Positions 52,501 through 60,432 of a stretch of DNA of 64,000 nt are shown piece after piece (positions within the stretch are counted from its first letter, which is position 1; every line of letters starts with the position of its first letter). A model generated the notes under the pieces. That model saw only the letters and a program-made list of their open reading frames with translations, ran no database searches and had not been told where the DNA came from. A program made the translations under genes and the position numbers. Where the stretch lies: NCBI RefSeq assembly GCF_001613245.1, contig NZ_BDBZ01000050.1:1-64000 (forward strand), given 5' to 3'. Source of the stretch: Nocardia speluncae NBRC 108251. GTDB taxonomy: Bacteria; Actinomycetota; Actinomycetes; Mycobacteriales; Mycobacteriaceae.

Positions 52501-53586
52501 AACTACGGTCTGCATCTGGTGGCGAGCAGCTCCCGGTGGGCGGCGATCCGCCCGGCGGTCAAGGACCTCATCCAGACCCGGCTGGAAATGCGGCTGGGTG
52601 ATCTCACCGATACGATGTTCAGCGCCCACCGCGCCGTCGTCGCCGCGGTCCCGCCGAACCGGCCGGGTAGGTGTATTTCGGGCGAGGGCCTGCACATGAT
52701 CACGGCACTTCCGCGAAACGACGGGAACGGTGATGCGGATAGTGCCGCGGCCGGGCTCAGCGCGGCGATAACCCAGGTCGGCCAGACCTTCTCCGGACGA
52801 CGAGCTCCCGAGGTACGTTTGCTGCCGAGCCAGGTGACCATGCCCGAGATCCTGGCAAATGTTGCGCCGCCGACCAATCTGGCCGAGCGACTCCGGGTGC
52901 CGTTCGGAATCCGTGAATCCGATCTCGGCCCGGCTGTGCTCGATTTCGGAGTATCAACCCATTTCGTGGTGCTGGGCTCCTCGGGGAGCGGGAAGTCGAC
53001 GGTGCTGGGGGCTCTACTGGAATCCATTCGAACCCGCTTCACTCCCGATCAGGCGCGGGTGCTGCTGATCGACTACCGCCGGCGGCACATGGACGCGGTG
53101 CCCGAGGAGCAGTCGATCGGGTATCTGACCAGTAACCGCGATCTGACCCATGATCTGCCGTTCGTCGCGCAGAAGCTACGTGATCGGCGCCCCCCGGAAG
53201 GGGTGACATCGCAGCAGTTGAAGGAACGCTCCTGGTGGAGTGGGCCGGAGATCTTCGTGGTGGTGGACGACTATCACATGGTCGTTCAGCGGGGGCAGAT
53301 GAATCCGCTCGATGCGCTGAAGGAACTCATCGTCGACGGCCGCGATACCGGTTTCCACCTGATCGCTGCACGCAGTATCGCCCAAGCCGACTCGGCGATG
53401 TACGACAGTGTGCTCGGTCAAGTGAAAAACCTGAACTCTTCGGGGCTGATCATGGACGGGACGAAGATGGACGGAATGCTCATCGGCGATGTGAAACCCA
53501 CCAAGCAGCCCGTGGGACGCGGAATCCTGGTGGAACCGCTGACGTCGACGAAGGACCTGGTCCAGTCGGCTTGGATACCTGAATGA
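49576..53586 (+). CDS. eccC: EccC, FtsK/SpoIIIE-type ATPase of the T7SS, single chain
   Basis: A 1336-residue motor protein that recognises substrates and powers export. Two N-terminal transmembrane helices about residues 40-90 are extremely Met-rich (MMMMFPMMMIVSMFGMLGG). A DUF domain region to about residue 400 and three nucleotide domains follow: GATGSGKS about 482, GGPQSGKS about 831 and GSSGSGKS about 1135. Aspartate-type Walker B strings include LLLVDFKGG, FVVVDGWD and FVVVDDYH. It is one gene, as in ESX-3, ESX-5 and plasmid systems, not split as in ESX-1. ATG overlaps the eccB stop. In this island it is the only FtsK-like ATPase. Confidence 0.96.
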   Translation: MTATRRFVRPARMVRGPKAPAVTELRLQPPTELPRPVPMSRMKMIMPVIMVLAMVGMMAMMFSSGRAMSPMMMMFPMMMIVSMFGMLGGTLGGSGGANSTAAGLNEERKDYLRSITDNRKTVHEAETELYEYLSYTHPGPMGLGRLTGGNRMWEVQVANPQFLRVRMGRGRIANQVRVIVPEAAPTSDLDPVGVVELTRFAKAYSTVGGMPVAINLLSAPLVALDGDADAVAGLARAMVAEITVLHGPDQVAVAAVLNDPDSPEWSWLKWLPHTQHPSDTDAVGSSRMVYRTVAELRTKVLAGLNRGPFSANNEPTMDKSHFVLLVESGGANTDRDISGIDGCTWLRLGESEQSLPRSLQFNVAADHMLEEITPRGTRLVGTADTMSVMQATAVARRLSPYRLSTVVEAVAAEQASGSTSWEDTVGITDPGNIRVDRQWPTRRDADRSRLNIPFGHDPTGQPVFLDIKESAEEGMGPHGMCIGATGSGKSEFLRTLVLSAVAQHSPDVLNLLLVDFKGGATFLGFDRLSHVTAVVTNMEEEADLVTRMEDVINGEMARRQRVLRDAGNFASVADYEKAREQGARFEPLPTLLIILDEFAELLEQHPSFSKLFVAIGRLGRSLRIHLLLSSQKVPANRMGELEAHLSYRIALRTNQTSDSRDAIGTADAYHLPKKPGSGYLRVGAGDLQRFQAAYVGGPYSPPAQAIASSAQRARRPGGGYKPPQRFTAARIVESRTVQVVEPVSVPEPQDNDAEPVTVMETVLEQFARHGRPAHKMWLPPLGVPPTLDRLTQAVETGTLRVPWAIIDRPRQQRQDVWSVDLSGAGGHAAVVGGPQSGKSTALQTLILSAALTHSPEQVQFYCFDFSGGLSGLRTLPHVGVVASVRDVDRIRRTFALLRNLLASRQALFDHLGIDSMREFRRRRSTPEGTAELSSYGDEHGDVFVVVDGWDIGFAVNGPYYDEYMPIMETIALQGLNYGLHLVASSSRWAAIRPAVKDLIQTRLEMRLGDLTDTMFSAHRAVVAAVPPNRPGRCISGEGLHMITALPRNDGNGDADSAAAGLSAAITQVGQTFSGRRAPEVRLLPSQVTMPEILANVAPPTNLAERLRVPFGIRESDLGPAVLDFGVSTHFVVLGSSGSGKSTVLGALLESIRTRFTPDQARVLLIDYRRRHMDAVPEEQSIGYLTSNRDLTHDLPFVAQKLRDRRPPEGVTSQQLKERSWWSGPEIFVVVDDYHMVVQRGQMNPLDALKELIVDGRDTGFHLIAARSIAQADSAMYDSVLGQVKNLNSSGLIMDGTKMDGMLIGDVKPTKQPVGRGILVEPLTSTKDLVQSAWIPE

Positions 53587-53617
53587 CGGCTGTGCCCGGT
53601 GGGCCGCTCAGTGGGAC

Positions 53618-53644
53618 TCACCAATATTGGGAATGGCCTAGCGT
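53618..53644 (+). promoter_or_regulatory. Island dyad TCACCA-N4-TGGGAA upstream of PE/PPE/esx genes
   Basis: TCACCA (53618-53623), spacer ATAT, TGGGAA (53628-53633); the inner CCAATATTGG is palindromic. TAGCGT (53639-53644), a possible -10, follows five bases later. Start codon 53711 is 66 bases away. Confidence 0.5.
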
Positions 53645-53710
53645 TCTGTGTGTACTGCTCTGTTGCCGGAAGTCGGTGACGGGCGTGGAGATTGATCGAT
53701 CGGAGCTTCG

Positions 53711-54046
53711 ATGATCCCTATCCAAATCACTCCTGATCTGCTGCCTGGGATCAGCTCAGGTTTTACTGCCCAGGAAGCCAATCTGGTCGGCACGGTCCGG
53801 GCCGAAACGCCGGAGTTGATGCCGGCGCCCACCGGATTTCATTTTCCGGGCATGCTCATGTCGGTCGGCTTCAGCTCGTTCGGGGCAGTGTTGTCCACTC
53901 TTATTGGTGCCGGTAGCGCCGTAAAGCTCGACGGCGTCGCCAGAATCATCCCGGCCGCCGGTACCTTCACGACGACGGACGCTGCCGGGAGCGTGACGGT
54001 CGCCGCGGTCGGCGATTCCGTGGCTGCTTCTGTATTCGGTAACTGA
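53711..54046 (+). CDS. PE-like protein
   Basis: A 111-residue protein in the position of PE genes: between eccC and a PPE gene. It has the size of a PE head but lacks the Pro-Glu dipeptide near the N-terminus, and no YxxxD/E is visible. Segments are PGISSGFTAQEANLVGTVRA and LMSVGFSSFGAVLSTLIGAG, with Ala/Gly-rich ends. It probably pairs with the PPE protein 28 bases downstream. Classification rests mainly on position and size. Confidence 0.6.
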   Translation: MIPIQITPDLLPGISSGFTAQEANLVGTVRAETPELMPAPTGFHFPGMLMSVGFSSFGAVLSTLIGAGSAVKLDGVARIIPAAGTFTTTDAAGSVTVAAVGDSVAASVFGN

Positions 54047-54073
54047 TCGACCTCGTCGCGGAGTGAGGGTGCA

Positions 54074-55465
54074 ATGCCATTCTTCGAGTACTTCGCGCTG
54101 GAGCCGATCCAGAATCGGGACCTGATCGATAGCGGGCCCGGTGCGGCTCCTATGTACGACGCTGCGCGTGGCTATTCGACAGTCGACTACGCGCTCGAAT
54201 CGGCAGCGGCCGGCACCGAGGGGCTATTGGGCGACCTGTCGACGGCATGGCCCAGTGGGTTGGGCGCCGAGCGTGCGCAGGCGGCGTTCGGTGAACACAA
54301 CCAGTGGGTGCGTGACCAGGCCCGGATCTCGGCGCAGGTCGCCGCGCTGGCCGGTCGTGGGGTGAGTTTGCACGAGGCGGCACTCGCGGCGATGCCGCCC
54401 AGGCTGGAAATCCAAGCGGTGATGGCGGCGTTGGCGGCCACGGCTGCGGTGATGGCCAGCAGTGGTGCGGTCGCCTCCGCCGGCGCCGGGCCGGTGTCGG
54501 CGGGGGCAGCCCTGGTGTTCGCCGGGGCGAGCGCGGCCCATGCTGCGGCGGAGGCGAAGTATTTCGAACTGAGAATTCGCGCCGGCAGTGCCATGGCGGG
54601 GTATGAGGTCGGTGCCGTGGGGCTGCTCATGGACCTGGCCGCGGTGGCGGGTTCGCTCGCGCCGCCGCCGCCGATCGCGATGCCGGGACCCGATGCGGTG
54701 CCGACGCCCGATCCGCAAGTGACCGGCGTGCTACGGAGCTTGGCGGACAATGGGCCCGACAGTCCGCATTTTCCTGCGGACTCCAGTAGTGGTCCCCACC
54801 AGGCCGGTGGGGGGTCCGAAACCTCCGGCAGCGGCCCGGACTCCGGCGGCGGGGACTCCGGGCCCGGCGGCGAAGGGCCGGACCCGGGGCCGTCGGGGTT
54901 GGAGCAGCAACCACTCAACGATCCGCAGCAATCACTGGCGCCGCAGTCCGGGCCCGACGGCTACGATGGCTACGACCCGGGTACTTCGCCGGCCAGCCCG
55001 CTGGCCGGCGTCTCCTCGGGATCGTCCACGCTGGCCGCTCTCAACGGCGGCGCCGGTGCGCTGACCGGATTCGGAATGATGCGGGGCGGATTCGGTTCGA
55101 TGCCGGGCGCGGCAACCGGCTTCCGGTTGCCCACGGGCTGGAGTCCGGGCTCCGGTACCGCTTTCGGTGCGCCCACCAGTGCCGCGCCGCCCTCGGCCGC
55201 TCCGGCGCGCAGTGCTGCGAGGCGAGTATCGGCACCGACCGCCCGGATGCGACGCCGCCGCGACGAGGAAACGAGAGAAGGAAAGGTCTTCGCGCCAGGC
55301 GAGCATTTCGAGGTTCCGGAACTCGAACGGCCGCCGGCGATCGGCGTCATCGAATACACGGACGAGGAACCGGATATCGAACTGTCCGAGGACTCCTCAC
55401 TGGTGGGAGTACTGGACCGGCTCGACGAGCCGGCCGAGTCGGAGAATGGATTCAGTACCCGGTGA
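54074..55465 (+). CDS. PPE family protein
   Basis: A 463-residue PPE-like protein. The head has W59-P-S at the WxG turn (DLSTAWPSGLGAERAQAAF), followed by helices to about residue 190. Residues 215-300 are Gly/Ser/Pro-rich (repeats like GSGPDSGGGDSGPGG) and the tail holds a basic RRVSAPTARMRRRRDEE then acidic EYTDEEPDIELSED. The PPE dipeptide is absent at the N-terminus (MPFFEYFALEPIQ). EspG encoded downstream is the expected chaperone. It forms a group with the PE-like and Esx genes. Confidence 0.78.
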   Translation: MPFFEYFALEPIQNRDLIDSGPGAAPMYDAARGYSTVDYALESAAAGTEGLLGDLSTAWPSGLGAERAQAAFGEHNQWVRDQARISAQVAALAGRGVSLHEAALAAMPPRLEIQAVMAALAATAAVMASSGAVASAGAGPVSAGAALVFAGASAAHAAAEAKYFELRIRAGSAMAGYEVGAVGLLMDLAAVAGSLAPPPPIAMPGPDAVPTPDPQVTGVLRSLADNGPDSPHFPADSSSGPHQAGGGSETSGSGPDSGGGDSGPGGEGPDPGPSGLEQQPLNDPQQSLAPQSGPDGYDGYDPGTSPASPLAGVSSGSSTLAALNGGAGALTGFGMMRGGFGSMPGAATGFRLPTGWSPGSGTAFGAPTSAAPPSAAPARSAARRVSAPTARMRRRRDEETREGKVFAPGEHFEVPELERPPAIGVIEYTDEEPDIELSEDSSLVGVLDRLDEPAESENGFSTR

Positions 55466-55481
55466 ATCGGCCGGGATTCAC
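55462..55481 (+). terminator. Inverted repeat at the PPE stop, before esxB-like gene
   Basis: GTGAATC (55462-55468) pairs with GATTCAC (55475-55481) over a six-base GC spacer. It overlaps the PPE stop codon and ends 24 bases before the esxB-like start. It may attenuate read-through or shield the Esx transcript end after processing. Confidence 0.35.
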
Positions 55482-55505
55482 TGGAGTAACGAAAGGGAGA
55501 GAATC

Positions 55506-55922
55506 ATGGCCAACTTCACAGAAGCCGACGAAACTACGCTGACAAATTTTGCCACCGGAATGAACGGGCCGTTGCAGGATTTGGAGAAGAACCTGAGCAG
55601 GCTCGGCGGTTCGCAGAATACCCTCCAGACCGCATTCGTCGGCCAAGCCGGTACTGCGGTCGAAAACGCTTTCGCCAACGTCCTCGACACCGGTCGGAAC
55701 GTGGCGCTGAAGATCGAAGAAATCATGGGCATGATCCATAAATCGGCCGCAGAGTTCACTTCCCGGGATGGGGAAGCGTTGCAGGCGCTGATCAGTGGGA
55801 TGGGAGAAGCCTACACGGACGGGAAAGTGGAAACAGGGGGTACCGGCAGCTGGAATGACGGCGCGGTCGATCAGCGGGTTGACCCTATGAACCCGACGAA
55901 AGCGAAGACCGATTGGTTCTGA
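55506..55922 (+). CDS. esxB: EsxB (CFP-10)-like WXG100 family protein
   Basis: A 138-residue Esx protein. The WXG turn is F44-V-G in QTAFVGQAGTAVENAFANV. The C-terminal export motif region is F84-T-S-R-D88 in AAEFTSRDGEALQALISGMG, which aligns with the YxxxD tail of CFP-10, so both aromatic residues are Phe. It is longer than the usual 100 residues because of a 40-residue tail (NDGAVDQRVDPMNPTKAKTD). It should pair with the EsxA-like product 61 bases downstream. The ribosome site is AAAGGGAG. Confidence 0.85.
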   Translation: MANFTEADETTLTNFATGMNGPLQDLEKNLSRLGGSQNTLQTAFVGQAGTAVENAFANVLDTGRNVALKIEEIMGMIHKSAAEFTSRDGEALQALISGMGEAYTDGKVETGGTGSWNDGAVDQRVDPMNPTKAKTDWF

Positions 55923-55983
55923 TCGCGTATCGGGAAGATTGCGCACATAAATTATCTATACACCCGAATGAGGAGGGTTTCTG

Positions 55984-56289
55984 ATGGCTGTTCCTGGAAA
56001 AATTTATAATGACAAAGGTCTAATTATGGAGGCCTTGGGTCAGGTGAAGGGTGTCGTTAACGATATGGAAGACGACATCACTAAACTGAACAAAATGAAA
56101 GAAGACCTGCTCACCCAGTTCCAGGGTGATGGTGCCAGTGGTTACGACGAGGTGGCAAGAGATCTGGACCGGCGGCTCAGAGCCTACGAGCAAAGCATCA
56201 GGAATCTCGACAGGTCGACGAACAATGCCGCCGATATGATCGGTAGCGCGGACCAGGACGTCGCTCGGATGTTCCGAAACCTACTCTGA
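55984..56289 (+). CDS. esxA: EsxA (ESAT-6)-like WXG100 family protein
   Basis: A 101-residue WXG100 protein. The turn is F46-Q-G48 in LLTQFQGDGASGYDEVARDL. Two helices, GLIMEALGQVKGVVNDMEDD and RRLRAYEQSIRNLDRSTNNA, flank it. The codons at the start (AAA, ATT, TAT, AAT) and the 60 bases before are A/T-rich compared with neighbours, and AGGAGG precedes the ATG closely. That suggests strong translation. It is the expected partner of the esxB-like product. Confidence 0.88.
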   Translation: MAVPGKIYNDKGLIMEALGQVKGVVNDMEDDITKLNKMKEDLLTQFQGDGASGYDEVARDLDRRLRAYEQSIRNLDRSTNNAADMIGSADQDVARMFRNLL

Positions 56290-56302
56290 AGCGCGTGGTG
56301 CG

Positions 56303-57181
56303 TTGACCGAAAATACACCGGTGAGAAGTTCCCCGGCAGCGGAGGAGTCCGGCGACCCGGTGTCGGTGGATCTGAATGTCGATGCCGCCCTTGCCCTCAA
56401 AGACATGGTCGGCATCGACACTTATCCGCTGGTCCTTGCGATCATGCCGAATATCTTCCGGATCTCCGACCGCGACCGAGTGCGGTCTGCTGTCGTGGAA
56501 CAGCTCACCGCGGACGGAATCGTCTCCGGTGGCGAGGTGGATCCAGTGGTGGCAGGTTGGCTGCGGTGCCTGGAACGTCCGGATACCGAGCTGGCTGTGC
56601 GGGTGATCGACAACGGTCGTGCCGGCCACGTCCCGACGATGCTGCGCCTCTCGTTCGTTCGTAGCGGGGAACGACACGTTCTCGCTGTGCGTTGCGATGA
56701 CGAGGTCGTTATCCAGTCGGTGTTCCACAAGGGTTCGCAGCTGGATACGCTCACGGCAGTACTGGAATCGGTACTCGGTGAGTATCCGGTACTGGATTTC
56801 GATCCTTTGACCGCGGCCGATCCGGAAGTGGGCGACCCGCCGCAGGATGCGGACGGTGTGCGCGCCGGATTGCGTGAACTGGGCGCCACAGCACGAACCG
56901 CAAACGTGCTCACCCGGGCGCTCGGTGAGATCGTCCGCGAGGCCGAGGTACTCATGATCGAACATCGGGACGGCGGACCTGAAACACCCGACTTCACAAT
57001 CTGTATGAAGGTGGTGGACACGTTCCCCGGACGGTTCGTGATCACACCCAGCGTGACGTTGGACGGGCGGACCCGGTCGACGTTCCGGCCTGGTGATCAC
57101 GCGGCTCTGCACAGTGGTATCAACACCCTGGCGGAGCTCCTGCCGGGGGGGAGTTGGTTCAATACCGCGCGCACCGGTTGA
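56303..57181 (+). CDS. espG: EspG, T7SS PE/PPE chaperone
   Basis: A 292-residue cytosolic protein of the EspG family: VDLNVDAALALKDMVGIDTY at the start, RISDRDRVRSAVVEQLTADG, and C-terminal MKVVDTFPGRFVITPSVTLD. EspG binds the tip of PPE proteins and hands PE-PPE dimers to the secretion machine. TTG 56303 is used, 13 bases after the esxA-like stop; no better start is visible. EspG genes occur in ESX-1, 2, 3 and 5 but not ESX-4, so this is a derived-type ESX. Confidence 0.88.
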   Translation: MTENTPVRSSPAAEESGDPVSVDLNVDAALALKDMVGIDTYPLVLAIMPNIFRISDRDRVRSAVVEQLTADGIVSGGEVDPVVAGWLRCLERPDTELAVRVIDNGRAGHVPTMLRLSFVRSGERHVLAVRCDDEVVIQSVFHKGSQLDTLTAVLESVLGEYPVLDFDPLTAADPEVGDPPQDADGVRAGLRELGATARTANVLTRALGEIVREAEVLMIEHRDGGPETPDFTICMKVVDTFPGRFVITPSVTLDGRTRSTFRPGDHAALHSGINTLAELLPGGSWFNTARTG

Positions 57182-57211
57182 CGTTCCAGTGCTGGATGAG
57201 AGGACGGTGAG

Positions 57212-58897
57212 ATGAACCGGGCACCGACAACCAACGGCGACGCCTCCGCGGCACTCGCCAAAGGTGGGTACGACGCGTACTTCGAACAGCTCGAGGGACC
57301 TCCGGCAGACGGCTCCGGTCCAGGACCGGCGAGCCCCCCCGGTGCTCCGGCCAGCGATAGGCCTTCGGTACCCGAGTCCCGGCCTGTGGAACCCGCGGCC
57401 GGTGAGGTCTCCCCGGCCGCTCCCGGTTCCTCCTCTTCTCCTGGTGTCGCCGCTCCATCGCCGAGCGCCGCACCCTCGGCGATATCCGGTCCCGCTCCGC
57501 AACCCGCCGCCGCATCCGCCGAATCCAATGGTGTCACCGACGGTGAGTTGGCCGAGCTGCGCCGGCGGGCTGCCGATACGCATCAGCAAGCAGCAGAAGC
57601 CGAGCGGCAGGCCATAGCGCAACGTCAACAGCAAGGAATGGCGGGGGCGGGCCAGGCTCCGGTGGGTTCCGCCGCCCCCCAAGCGGACCGGCCGTCCGCA
57701 GTGGAGACCGGCCATCACCCTGCACAGCCAGAGGCGGGTATCGCGCCCCCGGCGCATACCCAGTTCGCGAGCCGGCCCGAGTACGCGAACCCGGCGGTAT
57801 CGCAGGGTTCGCCTACCGGCTACGTTGCGTCGCCGGGCGTTGCGCCTGTGCACTCCGCGCCGGACTATTCGCGAGTTCCCGATCGCATCAACCGGCAGGC
57901 ATACGAAACCACCGGCCGCATAGAGGTGTTGCCGCCCGCGTTGGCGTCCGCGGAACTGCTGGCCGAAATCGCCGCAGTCCGGCAAGCGCATCTGCGTTCC
58001 AATGCGGGCGTGCGCGGAGCGCTCAACAAGGTCGGCTTCAATCTCGGGCTGTCGCCGGCGGAGCAACGCGCGGAGAGCCGGCGTACGCGGATCCGCAGGC
58101 AGCTCACCGCGCCGTACCAGATCGCGGTGGTCAGCGTGAAGGGCGGCGTCGGCCGGACCACGACCGCGGCCGGTCTCGGGTCGACCTTCGCCAAGCTGCG
58201 GCCCGACCGGGTGGTCGCCGTCGATGCCAACCCCGATTTCGGTGATCTGTCCAGCCGTACGGCCCGGCACCAGTTCGGGCTCACCCTGCGCGATCTCGCT
58301 GCGGCCGGCGACCGGCTGGATTCCTTTTCCGCCGTGCACTCCTACACCGCGGTCAATACCGCCGACCTCGCTGTGGTCGCCTCGCCCTGGAACACCGATG
58401 CGGGTGACGCATTGACCGGGGACGAATACCGCCACGGTGTGCAGATACTGCGGCGCCATTACAATCTGCTCGTGGTCGACTGTGGAACCGGAGTGCTCGA
58501 TTCGTCGACCAACAGTGTCCTGCACACCAGTGACGCGGTGGTGGTGGTAACCCCCGCGACGGTCGGCGGTGTCACCGGTGCCGTCGCCACGCTGAACTGG
58601 CTCAGTTCCCACGGGTTCGACCAGCTGATCGCGAACTCCGTCGTCGCGATCGTCCGGCAGCATCCCGTCAAACCGACCGTGGATGTGGAAGCCATCGAGA
58701 AGTTGTTCGCTTCGGCCCAGCGGCCGACTGTGCAGATACCGTTCGACCCGCACCTCGCCGAGGGCAGCGAGATCGATCTGCGCATGCTCCAGCGGGAAAC
58801 CGCGCTGGCCTTCGAAGATCTGGCGGCCGGATTGGCCGATGATTTCCCCGGCTATATGGCCGAGCCGTCCGGTGGTGGCCCCGGAGCCATGCGGTGA
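57212..58897 (+). CDS. espI: EspI-like MinD/ParA-type ATPase
   Basis: A 561-residue protein. Residues 30-225 are Pro/Ala/Gln-rich and disordered. The ParA-like domain begins about residue 300: IAVVSVKGGVGRTTTAAGLG is a deviant Walker A about 305-324, followed by VVAVDANPDFGDLSSR and LLVVDCGTGVLDSSTN. In ESX-1, EspI is proposed to tune secretion in response to ATP. ATG 57212 follows GAGAGGACGGTGAG. Its stop overlaps eccD (GTGA). Confidence 0.88.
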   Translation: MNRAPTTNGDASAALAKGGYDAYFEQLEGPPADGSGPGPASPPGAPASDRPSVPESRPVEPAAGEVSPAAPGSSSSPGVAAPSPSAAPSAISGPAPQPAAASAESNGVTDGELAELRRRAADTHQQAAEAERQAIAQRQQQGMAGAGQAPVGSAAPQADRPSAVETGHHPAQPEAGIAPPAHTQFASRPEYANPAVSQGSPTGYVASPGVAPVHSAPDYSRVPDRINRQAYETTGRIEVLPPALASAELLAEIAAVRQAHLRSNAGVRGALNKVGFNLGLSPAEQRAESRRTRIRRQLTAPYQIAVVSVKGGVGRTTTAAGLGSTFAKLRPDRVVAVDANPDFGDLSSRTARHQFGLTLRDLAAAGDRLDSFSAVHSYTAVNTADLAVVASPWNTDAGDALTGDEYRHGVQILRRHYNLLVVDCGTGVLDSSTNSVLHTSDAVVVVTPATVGGVTGAVATLNWLSSHGFDQLIANSVVAIVRQHPVKPTVDVEAIEKLFASAQRPTVQIPFDPHLAEGSEIDLRMLQRETALAFEDLAAGLADDFPGYMAEPSGGGPGAMR

Positions 58898-60432
58898 CCG
58901 CAGTACAGACGGCGCCGCCCGCCCCGGGGGGTGCTGCCGCCCCGGCCGAGGTCGCGCGCGCCCGGATCGCCGTGATGGTTGCCACCTATCAGGTGGATGT
59001 GGTGGTGCCCACGAAGTTCACTGTCGAGACATTCATCGACGATCTGGTCGCCGTCCTTGCGGACGCGATCGATGACTCGGAGGTGGATTTCAGTCCGCCA
59101 CAGGGACAATGGAGTCTGGCCCGGCCGGGTGAGCCGCCGATTCCGCGCTGGCGCAGCCTCGGCGATCACAACATCGTCGACGGTACGGTCCTGATGCTCG
59201 CGCCGGTCGAATCGGCCGAGGTGTTCACACCGGTGGTGGAGGACATCACCGACGCACTGGCCCTCATCAACGAACGTGAGTTCGCCGAGTTCGACGCCGA
59301 TACCGCTGCGGTGGTGGGGCTGGCGGTCTTCGGGATCGGTGCGGTCGGCATCGCCACCATGCTGTCCTGGGCGTGGACCCGGACCGGGTCCCTGCTGTGG
59401 TGTGGACTACCGGCCCTGCTACTCGGGGTGTTGTGCTGGGCGGCGGCCGTGGCGATCCGGGGCAGTGGGGCCAAGCGGCGGGTCTCGCTGGGCGCCGCAC
59501 TCGCGGCCCTTCCACTGCTGTTCGCCGGCAGCGCGATGCTGGTGCCGCCGGAATACGGTGAGCCTGGGCCGTTCGCCCCGGCCAATATCGCGGCGGGGGC
59601 AGTGGTCACGGCCGTCGCGGCGGTAGCGATGATGCGGTTGACGAGCTCGGGTATCGCGACTCTGATGAGTGTGTCGGTTCTCGGTATCACCGTAACTGCC
59701 GCGGTATTGCCGCTGACCTATTTCGACCTGGCTACCCGGCAGGTCGCCGGCGGCGCGGTATTCGTCGGTTTGGTGCTGCTCACCCTCGCGCCCCGGATTG
59801 CGGTGCTGATCGCGAAGATCCGGCCCCCGGACCTGCCCGATCCGGGCAACGAGGTCAACCCGGCGACACTCACCGATATCTTCGATGCCGAAACCCACAG
59901 AGATGTCGAGCGGGACGCCGAGGACGCGGCCTCCGCGGAACAGACGCGGCGCAGCCACGAGGTCGGCATCGAGAGCCGGGCGCGGCTGGCCGTGACGAGT
60001 CTGCGTGGGCTCATGGTGGCGATTTCGGTGCTTCTATCGGTTTCGACGGTGATCTGTGCGGTGGTGAGCCCGGGCGGGATCCGCGAAATAGTCATGGGCG
60101 CGGCGGTTGCCGGGATCCTGGCCATGCGCTCACGCTGGTACCCCGACCGTATACAGGCCATAGCGCTGATCGCCGGGTCGTCGGTGACCGTGCTCGGCGT
60201 CGCATCGGTACTGGTCGGGGCCTACGGAACTGCTTTCGCGCGCCTTGCCGTCGTGCTGATCGTGACAGTGATCGCCGCCGCCGCGTTGACGGCCGCTCTG
60301 CGTCTGCCCGGCAAACGGCTCACACCGGTGACCCGCAGGATCATCGACCTGATCGAGTACGGGCTGATCCTTGTCGTCCCCGTGATCGCCTTCTGGATCA
60401 TGGGCATATACACCGCTATGCGAGGAATCTGA
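58894..60432 (+). CDS. eccD: EccD, polytopic membrane subunit of the T7SS
   Basis: A 512-residue protein. A ubiquitin-like cytosolic head about residues 20-110 (IAVMVATYQVDVVVPTKFTV onward) precedes about eleven transmembrane helices from residue 140 to the end. A cytosolic loop with RDVERDAEDAASAEQTRR lies in the middle. EccD dimers form the bulk of the ESX inner-membrane vestibule. Its stop overlaps the mycP ATG by one base. Confidence 0.94.
   Translation: MTAVQTAPPAPGGAAAPAEVARARIAVMVATYQVDVVVPTKFTVETFIDDLVAVLADAIDDSEVDFSPPQGQWSLARPGEPPIPRWRSLGDHNIVDGTVLMLAPVESAEVFTPVVEDITDALALINEREFAEFDADTAAVVGLAVFGIGAVGIATMLSWAWTRTGSLLWCGLPALLLGVLCWAAAVAIRGSGAKRRVSLGAALAALPLLFAGSAMLVPPEYGEPGPFAPANIAAGAVVTAVAAVAMMRLTSSGIATLMSVSVLGITVTAAVLPLTYFDLATRQVAGGAVFVGLVLLTLAPRIAVLIAKIRPPDLPDPGNEVNPATLTDIFDAETHRDVERDAEDAASAEQTRRSHEVGIESRARLAVTSLRGLMVAISVLLSVSTVICAVVSPGGIREIVMGAAVAGILAMRSRWYPDRIQAIALIAGSSVTVLGVASVLVGAYGTAFARLAVVLIVTVIAAAALTAALRLPGKRLTPVTRRIIDLIEYGLILVVPVIAFWIMGIYTAMRGI

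Noticed and set aside
56198..58753. 851-residue minus-strand ORF opposite espG and espI
   Set aside because: It crosses several validated genes on the other strand and is low-complexity Arg/Gly/His-rich, as expected for antisense of coding DNA.
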